Source: an uncultured Sutterella sp. (GTDB taxonomy: Bacteria; Pseudomonadota; Gammaproteobacteria; Burkholderiales; Burkholderiaceae_F). From it: 64,000 nucleotides of DNA. Each line of letters starts with the position of its first letter. The first letter of the stretch is position 1. The DNA is taken from the NCBI GenBank assembly GCA_937906995.1, contig CALESB010000003.1:1-64000 (forward strand), in the 5' to 3' direction. Below, in pieces: positions 1-7,951 of the stretch. Below the pieces are notes generated by a model. It worked only from the letters and a program-made list of their open reading frames with translations. It was not told where the DNA came from and searched no databases. Position numbers and translations under genes: made by a program.

Positions 1-26
1 GGCTAGTCAATCAGGGCTTTTTCAAG

Positions 27-54
27 CCTCTGCCTTTAGGCAGGGGTTATTGAC
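27..54 (+). mobile_element. Right-end hairpin of an IS200/IS605-type element
   Basis: CCTCTGCC (27-34) and GGCAGGGG (39-46) form an 8-bp stem with one G-T pair around a TTTA loop, followed by TTATTGAC. This arrangement (AAGCC-stem-TTTA-stem-GGG, then a TTGAC-like tail) is the usual look of the transposon right end downstream of tnpB in IS200/IS605 elements. The rest of that element would lie upstream of this window, so it cannot be confirmed here. Confidence 0.5.
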
Positions 55-130
55 GCGAGAACGTCCTTAAAACACAAATGAAGATGCCCATCATTGTAAT
101 TGATCTTTTAGGGTTTGCTCGTGCAAAGTA

Positions 131-165
131 AAAAGAGGACGATATCAAGTCCTCTCAGACTGTTG
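131..165 (+). repeat. 35-bp repeat, left copy of an inverted pair
   Basis: Positions 131-165 match the reverse complement of 1505-1539 over 35 bp. The arms are identical apart from one base, and the differences are concentrated in the loop. Each copy is itself a hairpin (GAGGAC ... GTCCTC). It could be an element end, a REP-like unit or a duplicated terminator; nothing in the sequence decides between these. Confidence 0.55.
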
Positions 166-265
166 AAAAACTCGGATTTTTCCGAAAATCTGGATATCGT
201 GAAATTTATACAAATATTGTTGAATCGTATACACAAATATTGTATAGCAATACGAATAACGAAAA

Positions 266-290
266 GAGGTGATGCCACACAAATCACCTC
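266..290 (+). promoter_or_regulatory. Inverted repeat in front of the HicB fragment
   Basis: GAGGTGAT (266-273) and ATCACCTC (283-290) are a perfect 8-bp inverted repeat with a 9-nt spacer. The repeat ends against the ribosome-binding sequence (GGGAGG, 291-296) of the HicB-like start at 304. It may be an operator bound by the antitoxin, as HicB proteins autoregulate, or an RNA hairpin next to the ribosome-binding site. Two CAAATATTG repeats lie just upstream, around 209-243. Confidence 0.4.
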
Positions 291-303
291 GGGAGGTATT
301 TTA

Positions 304-438
304 ATGTTTTATCCGATCTTAATCGAAAAGGTCGAGAATGGATTTCGTGTAACATGTCGAGACATTCCAGAGTGCGACATAACCAAGCCAACCCTTGAAG
401 AACTTCAAGAGTCAACCGAAAACGGTTTAATGGCTTGA
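304..438 (+). pseudogene. HicB-family antitoxin, N-terminal fragment
   Basis: The first 40 or so residues (MFYPILIEKVENGFRV, then a DIPEC segment and an amphipathic helix ELQESTENGLM) match the start of HicB antitoxins, whose N-terminal partially degraded RNase H fold begins with M-x-YP-x-x-I-E and contains D-I-P-x-C/A. A good ribosome-binding site (GGGAGG) lies 7 nt upstream of ATG 304. HicB proteins are usually 70-140 residues, but this frame stops after 44, exactly where the sequence turns into the interior of a tnpB gene. It therefore looks like a fusion-truncated remnant. No hicA toxin gene could be read in the 180 bp upstream in any frame. Confidence 0.5.
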
Positions 439-943
439 AGCCCCTAAACCCTATACAACGATGATGAAAAAGCTAAAACGTGAACAGCGTAAGCTTGCCC
501 GTTGTCAATTGGGGAGTCACAATCGTGAAAAGCAACGATTGAAAGTCGCCGAGGTGCATCGACGTATTTTCAATATCCGTCAAAATTCATTACATCAGTT
601 GACGCACTATTTGACGAGTCATTTTTCTCGCATAGTGATTGAAGATCTCAATGTCAGAGGGATGCTCAAAAATCACCATTTGTCTCAAAGAATTGCAGAC
701 ATAGGTTTTTATGAATTTCGACGCCAGTTGCAATACAAGTGCCAACAGCGAGGATGTGAATTGATTGTTGCGGATCGTTTCTATCCGAGTTCGAAAACAT
801 GTGGCTATTGTGGTTGTAAAAATGAGTCTCTCACGCTATCAGATCGTCATTGGCAATGTCCTCATTGTCAAAAGTTGATAGCCGATAGAGACTTTAATGC
901 AGCGATTAATTTAAAGAATTATCAGTCTGAGCATCGAGGTTGA
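431..943 (+). pseudogene. tnpB: TnpB (IS200/IS605-associated RNA-guided nuclease), C-terminal remnant
   Basis: The open frame from 431 encodes the second half of TnpB: a helical stretch with KKLKREQRKLAR and a GSHNREKQR segment, the RuvC-II motif VIEDLNVRGM with its catalytic Glu, a CxxC...CxxC zinc ribbon (CGYCG, CPHC) and the RuvC-III motif DRDFNAAINL with its catalytic Asp. The N-terminal half, including the RuvC-I Asp and the recognition domain, is missing. Full-length TnpB is about 350-420 residues; about 165 remain. Homology runs upstream of ATG 461 into the HicB junction (PKPYTTMMKKLK), showing a deletion rather than a short gene. It should be inactive as a nuclease. Confidence 0.85.
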
Positions 944-949
944 TTTTTA

Positions 950-1125
950 TTGATCTAGATGTGCCGTGAGTTACACGGTCAACGCCTTTGCCTATCAATG
1001 GGAGAAAACTCAGCACAAGACCCCGATAGGCCTAATGGTTAACTTTATGAGGAAATCATTAGTGAGAGGCGAGCTCTGGTATCGGATTTTTTGATACGAA
1101 ACTCGCCCCGATGATGAAGGAAGAA
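950..1125 (+). ncRNA. omegaRNA-like 3' region of the tnpB remnant
   Basis: Immediately after tnpB come several hairpins: CCGTG/CACGG (964-978), CCTATC/GATAGG (991-1030) and a long one with outer stem GGCGAG (1068-1073)/CTCGCC (1102-1107) and inner stem GTATC (1079-1083)/GATAC (1093-1097). The order (CTCTGGTA ... TACGAAAC ... GATGAAGGAAG) resembles the conserved 3' end of IS200/IS605 elements from which the TnpB guide RNA is processed. The terminal right-end hairpin expected after GGAAG is not recognisable, so the guide boundary appears lost. Confidence 0.35.
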
Positions 1126-1194
1126 ATCTAAAAGTCTAAATGAGTATGTTTTTTAAATATGCTTAGTTAGGTTTAATTAGATTTTTCCTAACGG

Positions 1195-1380
1195 TTGAGA
1201 TATGCACGCTTCCGAGGTTTAGCAAAAGTCAGAGGTCAATGTCTTTTGGTGGCAGCGTGTCAAAACATGAAGAAAATCATCTTAGTGCTACATCGTCGAG
1301 ATAAACAGTTTGCAAGCAATGACGATCCAGATCCTGGATCTGGAATTAATCTTATTTTTGCCTTTTTGGCCCTATTTTGA
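1195..1380 (+). pseudogene. DDE transposase, C-terminal remnant (IS1182/IS5-like)
   Basis: The reading frame LRYARFRGLAKVRGQ, followed by a Q-N-M-K-K-I segment, matches the extreme C-terminus of IS1182/IS5-type transposases, which typically end in R-[YF]-R-G-L-x-K-V-R ... A-x-N-[LIM]-K-K. Only about 35 residues are alignable; the frame then runs on without similarity to TGA 1378. No DDE catalytic residues remain. There is no credible start codon or ribosome-binding site, so this is transposon debris. Confidence 0.55.
1327..1343 (+). repeat. Short perfect palindrome
   Basis: CCAGATCC-T-GGATCTGG is a 17-bp palindrome within the transposon debris. It lies just after the alignable transposase tail and may be part of a decayed element end. 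No function can be assigned. Confidence 0.3.
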
Positions 1381-1473
1381 AGGGACTCAAAGGACTTTTT
1401 TGGCAAAAGTGTTGCCCCTCTCAAATTCAGATTTTTACCTAAAAATGCTGTCAAATTCAGCTGAGATGTAAAA

Positions 1474-1502
1474 ATACCCAGATTTTTTTAAAAACTGGGT
1501 AT
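1474..1502 (+). repeat. Hairpin, 8-bp stem
   Basis: ATACCCAG (1474-1481) pairs perfectly with CTGGGTAT (1495-1502) around an A/T-only 13-nt loop. No T-run follows, so it is not a clear terminator. It sits next to the right copy of the 35-bp inverted repeat and may belong to the same decayed element. Confidence 0.35.
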
Positions 1503-1504
1503 GT

Positions 1505-1539
1505 CAACGGTCTGAGAGGACTATATCAAGTCCTCTTTT
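1505..1539 (-). repeat. 35-bp repeat, right copy of an inverted pair
   Basis: This is the inverted partner of 131-165. On the + strand it forms GAGAGGAC ... GTCCTCTTTT, a hairpin ending in four T, so it may also work as a weak terminator for transcripts coming from the left. It lies 12 bp beyond the 3' end of the minus-strand adenosine-deaminase-family gene. Confidence 0.55.
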
Positions 1540-1551
1540 GCTCAAATGCCT

Positions 1552-2646
1552 TTAGTTCGGAAATTTTTTAGCTAGTTCGTCAAATTCTTGGCTCCATTGG
1601 GCTTTCCATTTTTCCTTGGTCTCACTGTCAATCCATGCACCATCAATGCCGTTAAGCATGAACGTCTTTAGTTGATCAAGTGAGAAGTTCAAGAAGTTAT
1701 ACATAAGCATCCAAGTTTGCGTTGCATTAACGTGGTGCATTGTCGGGTCATCCGTGTTGGGATGAACGCGAAGTCCCATTTCCACCATCTTACGAATCGG
1801 TTGCTTGATGGCCCATTCTTCATCACTAAAGGTGCGAAGATAGTAAGAGTTTGTTGGAACGACTGTGAAAATGAAGTTACGATCCTTGGCTTCTTGTACT
1901 AAAGCAGGGTTGTCAATGATGGTGTAACAGTGATCCAGGCGGTCTGCCTTCAAAAGGTCCATTGCGGTTTCAACATTGCGCCAGTGGCAACCAAATTCGC
2001 CAGCGTGGATGGTGATTTTAAAGCCCGCTTGCTTAGCCATCATGAAGGCCTTCCAGAAATTTTCTGGTTCATGATCGTTTTCGCGATAATCAATCCCTAA
2101 ACCGATTGTTTCGGGGGCACGATGAGCGATCATTTCACGAACTAATTCCACAGCAAACTCAGGTTCTGCTTCTCGGTCAATAGCAGGAATTAAGCGACCG
2201 ATAACACCGAAATCTTTTTCGCCTTTGTGAATACCTTCGATAATGGCAGTTTGAGCAGCTTCATAGCTATAGTGTCGAGCCAGGCCTGTATAGTTCCAGA
2301 AAAATTCCGTATAACGAATGCCGTGTTTTTTGCAGTCCTGGAGGTATTCGTAGGTAATACGAGTAAGCATTTCTGGTTTGATCAAAATATGCTCTTCTAA
2401 GGCGCGGAAAATGCGCAAAACTCCAACGGGTTTATCACCACGAGTAAAAAAGCCATCAATTTCTTCTTGACTTACGGGAGCGCCGGACTCTTTAACAAGA
2501 TCTTCAAAGGTTGCTTTTTGAGTGGTACCTAACAAATGGCAATGCAATTCCGTTTTTGGAATGGCAGAGAAAAAGTCCATATGTGCTTGCGTCATTGGAC
2601 GAGCAAACGGCGAATCTGGAACAAATGCAGGATTATCTTTACGCAT
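1552..2646 (-). CDS. Adenosine deaminase family protein
   Basis: A 364-residue TIM-barrel metal-dependent deaminase. It shows the N-terminal metal-binding HxH (ELHCHLLGT), the central HAGE motif, a conserved His in DRLDHC and the C-terminal NTDDP metal and catalytic aspartates, so the zinc site looks complete. The surrounding motifs are atypical: RLDHC replaces the usual RIGHG, and VVPTNS replaces CPxSN. The substrate may therefore be adenosine, adenine or another 6-aminopurine. The family releases ammonia from the purine ring in salvage. I chose ATG 2646 because GGAG lies 8 nt upstream; an in-frame TTG at 2661 would overlap it. Next gene upstream is purM, same strand, with a terminator between, so it is a separate transcription unit. 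Confidence 0.85.
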   Translation of the reverse strand: MRKDNPAFVPDSPFARPMTQAHMDFFSAIPKTELHCHLLGTTQKATFEDLVKESGAPVSQEEIDGFFTRGDKPVGVLRIFRALEEHILIKPEMLTRITYEYLQDCKKHGIRYTEFFWNYTGLARHYSYEAAQTAIIEGIHKGEKDFGVIGRLIPAIDREAEPEFAVELVREMIAHRAPETIGLGIDYRENDHEPENFWKAFMMAKQAGFKITIHAGEFGCHWRNVETAMDLLKADRLDHCYTIIDNPALVQEAKDRNFIFTVVPTNSYYLRTFSDEEWAIKQPIRKMVEMGLRVHPNTDDPTMHHVNATQTWMLMYNFLNFSLDQLKTFMLNGIDGAWIDSETKEKWKAQWSQEFDELAKKFPN

Positions 2647-2668
2647 TTTAAATAACTCCAAAATTAAA

Positions 2669-2696
2669 ATAGGCGAAATATTGCTATTTCGCCTAT
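2669..2696 (-). terminator. Terminator of purM
   Basis: ATAGGCGAAATA (2669-2680) and TATTTCGCCTAT (2685-2696) make a perfect 12-bp stem with a 4-nt loop. On the minus strand it is followed by TTTTAATTTT. It lies 64 bp past the purM stop and just upstream of the deaminase ribosome-binding site. Confidence 0.75.
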
Positions 2697-2759
2697 GTGA
2701 ATATTTAAGTAACTTTTTTTCGCAATGGCGAAAGGTTATTAGCTACTTGGTCGCACCCT

Positions 2760-3788
2760 TTAGATAACGATGCATCCAGGTTCGCCATCCTTACGAGCAA
2801 CGATTTCGCCCAAGCGGAAGACCTTTTCACCTTCTGCTTCGAAAGCCTTCATGGCTGCGTCAGCTTCTTCAGCAGAAACAATGACAACCATACCAATACC
2901 GTTGTTGAAAACGCGATGCATTTCGTGGGAGTCGATATTGCCGGCTTCTTGTAACCAGTCAAAGACAGCCGGGCGCGTCCAACTGTCAGCATGAATAACA
3001 GCCTGAGTATTTTCAGGAAGAATACGAGGCACATTTTCAATTAAGCCACCACCCGTGATATGAGCCATCCCCTTGATCTTGATGGACTTCATAACGTTGA
3101 GGACTTGCTTGACATAAATGCGCGTCGGTTCCATAACACAATCAGCCAAGGTGCGACCATCCAAGGGCATATCCCAAGATGTGTTAGTAACTTCCACAAC
3201 CTTACGGATTAAGGAAAAACCATTGGAGTGAGGGCCAGAAGAGGCCAAACCTAAAACAACGTCACCAGCGGCAATGGACTTACCATCGATAGCTTCATCC
3301 TTTTCAACGATGCCAACAGCAAAGCCAGCGAGGTCGTATTCGCCTTCAGGATACATGCCCGGCATTTCAGCGGTTTCACCACCGATTAATGCACAACCGG
3401 CTAATTCGCAACCGCGAGCCACACCACCAACAACACGTTCAGCGACGTCGACGTCGAGTTTGCCACAAGCATAATAGTCTAAGAAAAATAAGCTCTTAGC
3501 ACCTTGGACTAAGATGTCGTTTACACTCATGCCAACCAAATCTTGACCAACAGTGTCATGACGACCTAATGTGAAGGCTAATTTTAATTTCGTACCAACA
3601 CCATCCGTGCCAGTTACAAGAACAGGGTTCTTGTATTCTTTGGAGATTTCAAACATGGCACCAAAGCCACCGACACTGGCTAAAACGCCTGGAATAAGCG
3701 TCTTTTTGGCTAAAGGCTTGATTCGATCAACGAGTTCGTCGCCGGCGTCAATATCTACACCAGCTGCAGCGTAAGAAAGTTGCGTCAT
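2760..3788 (-). CDS. purM: Phosphoribosylformylglycinamidine cyclo-ligase
   Basis: AIR synthetase, the fifth step of de novo purine synthesis: ATP-dependent closure of FGAM to aminoimidazole ribonucleotide in the cytoplasm. The 342-residue product has the normal family length. It starts [19 protein letters not shown] and carries the PurM ATP-binding signatures [12 protein letters not shown] and [11 protein letters not shown], with the C-terminal [11 protein letters not shown] segment. ATG 3788 is preferred: it gives the family-typical start, while the frame upstream to 3854 has no family similarity. It is divergent from hda across a 101-bp gap that must hold both promoters. Confidence is high. 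Confidence 0.97.
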   Translation of the reverse strand: MTQLSYAAAGVDIDAGDELVDRIKPLAKKTLIPGVLASVGGFGAMFEISKEYKNPVLVTGTDGVGTKLKLAFTLGRHDTVGQDLVGMSVNDILVQGAKSLFFLDYYACGKLDVDVAERVVGGVARGCELAGCALIGGETAEMPGMYPEGEYDLAGFAVGIVEKDEAIDGKSIAAGDVVLGLASSGPHSNGFSLIRKVVEVTNTSWDMPLDGRTLADCVMEPTRIYVKQVLNVMKSIKIKGMAHITGGGLIENVPRILPENTQAVIHADSWTRPAVFDWLQEAGNIDSHEMHRVFNNGIGMVVIVSAEEADAAMKAFEAEGEKVFRLGEIVARKDGEPGCIVI

Positions 3789-3889
3789 AGCAGGATAAAT
3801 CCCCAAAAAAATTAAATGTGGCGGTACACTTGCGTATCCGTCTGACAATCTCACTATTTTACCAAGGCTACGGCCATTTAGTCTAAAAG

Positions 3890-4534
3890 ATGCAGTTTGA
3901 ACAACTTCCGCTTGATATTGCTATTGATCCGGCCCCAACATTAGATAATTTTGTGGCCGGTGAAAACGTTGAGGCTTTAAGTTGTTTAAAGCGAATGAAC
4001 GAAGTATCAGAGCCACAATTAGTCTATTTATGGGGCCCGGAAGGGGTAGGTAAAACTCATTTGGCACAGGCCATGGGGCTGATTGATTATGGTGTGCCTA
4101 CCTTTACACCGGATCGCGTTCGTTATGCAGTTGATGATGTTGATACATTGTCTGAAAACGGTTTAGATCATTTATTTGCGCTGATTAATGAAATTCGTGT
4201 CCATCCTGGTACAACGCTTGTTATGACTGGAAAAAAGTCACCCGCAGATAAATTTGTCAGACCCGATATTTGTACTCGTTTAACTTGGGGGGCAGTTTTT
4301 CAAATTAAACCCCTCAGAGGCGAAATGTGGGAAGTGCTTTTAGCGCAAACAACCGCACGAGGCATTATTGTGACTCCAGAGGCACAAAAATGGATGCAGA
4401 CGTATTTGCCACGAGATATTAAGACATTATCTCATTTGATTGCTCAAATGGATCGGGAGCTATTGGCACTAAAGAAAAATGCCGTCACAGTTCCTGTTTT
4501 AAAGAAGTGGCTTGAAAAGCAATTATTGGGTTAA
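3890..4534 (+). CDS. hda: DnaA regulatory inactivator Hda
   Basis: A 214-residue AAA+ protein related to DnaA domain III. With the sliding clamp it stimulates hydrolysis of DnaA-bound ATP, limiting re-initiation of replication. The N-terminus carries a clamp-binding-like QLPLDI at residues 5-10, and the Walker A motif GPEGVGKT lies at 49-56. An AAA+ lid follows, and the DnaA DNA-binding domain is absent, as expected for Hda. The order hda, HAD phosphatase, pcnB, folK is common in betaproteobacteria and supports the call. The next gene starts 11 bp downstream, so they are probably cotranscribed. Confidence 0.92.
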   Translation: MQFEQLPLDIAIDPAPTLDNFVAGENVEALSCLKRMNEVSEPQLVYLWGPEGVGKTHLAQAMGLIDYGVPTFTPDRVRYAVDDVDTLSENGLDHLFALINEIRVHPGTTLVMTGKKSPADKFVRPDICTRLTWGAVFQIKPLRGEMWEVLLAQTTARGIIVTPEAQKWMQTYLPRDIKTLSHLIAQMDRELLALKKNAVTVPVLKKWLEKQLLG

Positions 4535-4545
4535 GAGAGGCGAAG

Positions 4546-5229
4546 GTGAAACTAGCGATTTTCGATTTGGACGGCACATTGTTGTCAGTAGATGCGGGAG
4601 TGGAATGGGTACACTTTTTGAATCAACATACCGACATGGATATGACGCAAGATGTCGAACAATGTCATCAGTTTCTCTCTGATTATCGAGCAGGTAACTT
4701 CAATGTGCATGATTTTATGAATTTTCACATGAGGTTATTAGCTCAATTCCCCCGTCAATACCTCTTGTGGCAAAGAGATTGTTATGTAGAACAAGTTATT
4801 AAGCCTAAACTAGAAGCCTCTGCTATGGGATTGGTCAATGCGATGAAGGCTGATGGTTATGATGTTATTCTCGCAACTGGAACTCAACGTTTTGTGAGTG
4901 AGCCGATTGCTCATCTATTCGGCATAGAGACGGTTTTAGCAACAACGCCAGTGATTTTAGAAAATGGGGAGTTTTCTGGTGATCACATGGGAGATTTTTG
5001 TTATGGCTCTAGCAAAATTGACCGATTGATGGATTTTTTATCCTCTAAATCCATAAATGTGGATGACTTAGAGGCGCTTGTTTTCTATACCGATTCCATT
5101 ACGGATCTACCCCTGATAGAATTCGTTGAAAAATGCCATGGTCATGTGGTCGCTACCAATCCGGATCCTCGATTAAAAGAACAAGCTGAACAACGAGGTT
5201 GGTCCGTTATCGAAATTTTTCATCGATAG
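4546..5229 (+). CDS. HAD-IB family hydrolase (phosphoserine-phosphatase-like)
   Basis: A 227-residue haloacid-dehalogenase-superfamily phosphatase of the SerB-like IB class. Motif I, FDLDGTLL, places the nucleophile at Asp7 and the acid/base at Asp9. A cap domain follows, then motif II (ATGTQ), the motif III Lys in SSKIDRL and motif IV YTDSITDLP. The exact substrate is not apparent; members at this locus are annotated only as HAD-IB hydrolases. Start is GTG 4546, with AGAGAGGCGAAG just upstream. It lies between hda and pcnB on the same strand. Confidence 0.88.
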   Translation: MKLAIFDLDGTLLSVDAGVEWVHFLNQHTDMDMTQDVEQCHQFLSDYRAGNFNVHDFMNFHMRLLAQFPRQYLLWQRDCYVEQVIKPKLEASAMGLVNAMKADGYDVILATGTQRFVSEPIAHLFGIETVLATTPVILENGEFSGDHMGDFCYGSSKIDRLMDFLSSKSINVDDLEALVFYTDSITDLPLIEFVEKCHGHVVATNPDPRLKEQAEQRGWSVIEIFHR

Positions 5230-5277
5230 TAAATACGGACGCTTTTTCGGAGGTCGACTCTAATAGGACTTTCTGAA

Positions 5278-7002
5278 ATGTTCAAAAATATTATTGCCTA
5301 TACAAAAGAGCTTTTTACGACAGGTAAAAAGCCAGAAGCTCGTGCTCAACAACCCCGAATTATTAGCCGTGACGAGCACGGTATTAATCGTCGTCAAGTT
5401 AGTTACGAAGCAATCAAAACTGTTCGTAATCTTCAAGAGGCTGGTTTCGAAGCCTATGTGGTTGGGGGTGCAGTCCGCGATTTAATGTTAGGGGTGACAC
5501 CCAAAGACTTTGATGTTGTTACGAATGCAACGCCAGAGCAAATTAAGCGCTGTCAACGTCGAGCCATTATTATCGGTCGACGTTTTCGTTTGGTCCATGT
5601 CATTTTTGGGCGAGAAATCATTGAGTGCTCGACTTTTCGCGCCTTGCAAGGTGAGGGGGTAGAAAAGGATCGCTTTGGTCGTGTTATTTCCGACAATGTT
5701 TTTGGAGAAATGTGGGAAGACGCGGCTCGTCGCGACTTTACGATCAATGCTTTGTATTACAACCCCACAACGGAAGAAGTAATCGACTACCACAATGGCA
5801 TGCAAGATATTCTTGATGGCGTCGTGCGAATCATTGGGGATGCCAAAGAGCGCTATCGAGAAGACCCAGTGCGCATGCTGCGTGCCGTTCGGATTGCCTC
5901 AAAGCTTAACTTCAAAATCGATGACGGCACACTAGAGCCTATTAAACGACTGTCTGGTTTACTGTCCAATGTCCCAGAGGCGCGTTTGTTTGATGAGGCC
6001 TTAAAACTTTTAACGTGCGGCCGAGCTGTGAAGTGCTTAGAGGTTTTGCAAAGTCTTAATCTGTATCGCAACGTTATTCCGTTGTTAGATGTTGCATTAA
6101 AAGAACCCCATGGGGAAGAATTTTTAATGTTGGCAATGCAACGCACTGATGAGCGCATTTCAATTGGGAAAAAAGTATCCCCATCTTTCTTATTTGCCAC
6201 TTTGCTATGGCCGATGACTCACCGCATTTTTGAAGAACATATCGCCCGAGGTCAAGGTCAAATTCCTGCGATGCTAGAAGCAGGACAAGAGGTGCTTCGG
6301 AAACAATGCGAGCGATTGGCGATTCAAAATCGATTTGTAGAAGATATTTTGACGATTTGGATTTTGCAGGTGAAGCTACTTCGTCGCTCGTCAACCAAGG
6401 CGACGTTTGGTTTGTTGAATATTCCAAAGTTTCGGGCTGGTTACGACTTTATGGTCTTACGTAGTCTTTTGGGCCTTGTTGATAAGGAAATTGTAGATTG
6501 GTGGACGGTCTTTCAAGAAGCCGATGAGGATACTCGTCATGAAATGGTGCAAAAGCAGGCCGAACTCAATGCACAAGCTCGTAAAGTTAAACGGGGCGAG
6601 GTGAAAAAACCAACTAAGGCGCAAATTAAAAAGCAGTTGATGCAAGAGGCTCAAAGTTGGCAAGAAATGCGTGATACAGATCGTGTCATTGAAAACATGA
6701 TCCTTGATGATGACTCCATGGATTTACTTGTTGAGGAGCCCTTCCAAGAGAGTGAAAAACGTACCGCACGTAGACCAAAGAAAACTCGTTCAGCTAGAGC
6801 TACTCGGTCACGTAGCAATGCTAAAAAGAAGCAAGCCGTGACGATGAGCGATGAAATTACGATTGTGCATGATGCGGATATTCATTTGGATATGCAAACA
6901 TTTTTTGAAGTACCAGAAGAGCCTAAAAAAGCGCCAGTACGGCGAGCTCGTAAGACGACTTCTCGTTCTTCTGCACTGTTGCAATCTAAGACTTCGGAGT
7001 GA
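5278..7002 (+). CDS. pcnB: Poly(A) polymerase I
   Basis: Adds 3' poly(A) tails to RNAs and so promotes their decay. The 574-residue product is a class II nucleotidyltransferase: GGAVRD at 63-68, catalytic DFD at 77-79, and the bacterial poly(A)-polymerase signature IIIGRRFRLVHV around 97-108. The last of these separates it from CCA-adding enzymes. The polymerase body ends near residue 460. A charged tail follows, with two Arg/Lys-rich blocks (RRPKKTRSARATRSRS and RRARKTTSRSS) flanking an acidic patch, probably RNA-binding and disordered. The stop overlaps the start of folK (GTGA), indicating translational coupling. Confidence 0.95.
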   Translation: MFKNIIAYTKELFTTGKKPEARAQQPRIISRDEHGINRRQVSYEAIKTVRNLQEAGFEAYVVGGAVRDLMLGVTPKDFDVVTNATPEQIKRCQRRAIIIGRRFRLVHVIFGREIIECSTFRALQGEGVEKDRFGRVISDNVFGEMWEDAARRDFTINALYYNPTTEEVIDYHNGMQDILDGVVRIIGDAKERYREDPVRMLRAVRIASKLNFKIDDGTLEPIKRLSGLLSNVPEARLFDEALKLLTCGRAVKCLEVLQSLNLYRNVIPLLDVALKEPHGEEFLMLAMQRTDERISIGKKVSPSFLFATLLWPMTHRIFEEHIARGQGQIPAMLEAGQEVLRKQCERLAIQNRFVEDILTIWILQVKLLRRSSTKATFGLLNIPKFRAGYDFMVLRSLLGLVDKEIVDWWTVFQEADEDTRHEMVQKQAELNAQARKVKRGEVKKPTKAQIKKQLMQEAQSWQEMRDTDRVIENMILDDDSMDLLVEEPFQESEKRTARRPKKTRSARATRSRSNAKKKQAVTMSDEITIVHDADIHLDMQTFFEVPEEPKKAPVRRARKTTSRSSALLQSKTSE

Positions 7003-7502
7003 TTGAGGTGAGTAAGTTTGAACATACGGCCTATGTTGCATTGGGGGCCAATTTAGGCGAGCCCTTAAAGGCACTCAATGAGGTGATTGAGGTTATTGAT
7101 AAAGAAAATGGAGTGCGTGTTGAGGCTCGCTCACATTTTTATCAAACAGCTCCTATTGACTCCAGTGGCCCAGACTATGTGAATGCGGTGATTTGCGTGT
7201 CAACATCTTTGCTACCTGAGGCGCTTTTAGAGGCGTTGCTGCGAATTGAAAAGGATTTTGGACGAGTTCGACCAGTTGGAATTCACAATGCACCGCGTAC
7301 AATGGATTTAGATTTACTGACGTATGATCAAGAAAAACGTCAAAGTGATTTTTTGATTCTTCCTCATCCAAGAATGCATCAACGAGCATTTGTACTCGTG
7401 CCAATGTGTGATATTGATCCCAATGCTCCCATTGCAGGAAAGGGAGTCGCTAAAGACTTTTTAGACGACGTTACCGATCAACCTATTTATAAAATCATTT
7501 AA
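6999..7502 (+). CDS. folK: 2-amino-4-hydroxy-6-hydroxymethyldihydropteridine pyrophosphokinase
   Basis: HPPK transfers pyrophosphate from ATP to hydroxymethyldihydropterin in folate synthesis. The 167-residue protein has the N-terminal ALGANLG, FYQTAPI and the family signature PRTMDLDLLTY, then LPHPRMHQRAFVLVP. All are hallmarks of FolK. The start is uncertain: GTG 6999 overlaps the pcnB stop and has CGGAG close upstream, while GTG 7008 is an alternative that removes three residues. It is probably the last gene of an hda-HAD-pcnB-folK unit, possibly continuing into the next gene 10 bp away. Confidence 0.95.
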   Translation: MIEVSKFEHTAYVALGANLGEPLKALNEVIEVIDKENGVRVEARSHFYQTAPIDSSGPDYVNAVICVSTSLLPEALLEALLRIEKDFGRVRPVGIHNAPRTMDLDLLTYDQEKRQSDFLILPHPRMHQRAFVLVPMCDIDPNAPIAGKGVAKDFLDDVTDQPIYKII

Positions 7503-7512
7503 CGATTTCATT

Positions 7513-7872
7513 ATGAGTTACTTTTTAAGTTTGCCACCTTTTGTGCAAACAACTTTGTTATTGTGCTTGTCCAATACAGTCATGTTTTGCGCATGGTATG
7601 GACATTTAAAGTTTGTCGGGCACCGTGGTTGGATATGGGCAGTACTTTTAGGTTGGGGAATTGCTTTTTTTGAATATTTATTTATGATTCCAGCTAACAG
7701 AATTGGATATTCTGTTATGAATGTGGCACAATTAAAAATTCTTCAGGAAGTAATTTCCCTGGTGATGTTTGTACCCTTTATGGTGCTCTTCATGAAGGAA
7801 CCGCTTAGGATGAATTTCATCTACGCGGGGCTCTGTATGGTTGGCGCTGTGTACTTTATTTTTAAAGAATAA
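7513..7872 (+). CDS. DMT-superfamily membrane protein (DUF486)
   Basis: A 119-residue inner-membrane protein with four hydrophobic segments. It has the DUF486 pattern: a CLSNTVMFCAWYGHLK segment near the first helix, an aromatic-rich WAVLLGWGIAFFEYLF, the conserved PANRIGY turn and a terminal GAVYFIF helix. The family is related to small drug/metabolite transporters, but no substrate is established. It starts 10 bp after folK on the same strand, so it may be the distal gene of that unit. The family assignment is firm; the function is unknown. Confidence 0.85.
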   Translation: MSYFLSLPPFVQTTLLLCLSNTVMFCAWYGHLKFVGHRGWIWAVLLGWGIAFFEYLFMIPANRIGYSVMNVAQLKILQEVISLVMFVPFMVLFMKEPLRMNFIYAGLCMVGAVYFIFKE

Positions 7873-7901
7873 AAATATTTTTTAAAAATATAAAAAAGTA
7901 C

Positions 7902-7930
7902 TTGACAATGATATAAAGTTCCTTCATAAT
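7902..7930 (+). promoter_or_regulatory. Sigma70 promoter of the tRNA-Val/tRNA-Leu unit
   Basis: The -35 TTGACA (7902-7907) and -10 CATAAT (7925-7930) are separated by exactly 17 bp, giving a near-consensus promoter. The first tRNA begins 22 bp after the -10 box. Confidence 0.85.
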
Positions 7931-7951
7931 ACTGACTTCGACGACACGATC

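Noticed and set aside
115..303. hicA toxin gene upstream of the HicB fragment
   Set aside because: No frame between 115 and 303 shows HicA features, and stops occur in the likely frames; the region is better explained as repeats and operator-like sequence.
2818..3040. Short frames on both strands inside purM
   Set aside because: They lie fully within purM with no start signals or similarity, as do comparable frames inside feoB, secA, proS and the dcw genes.
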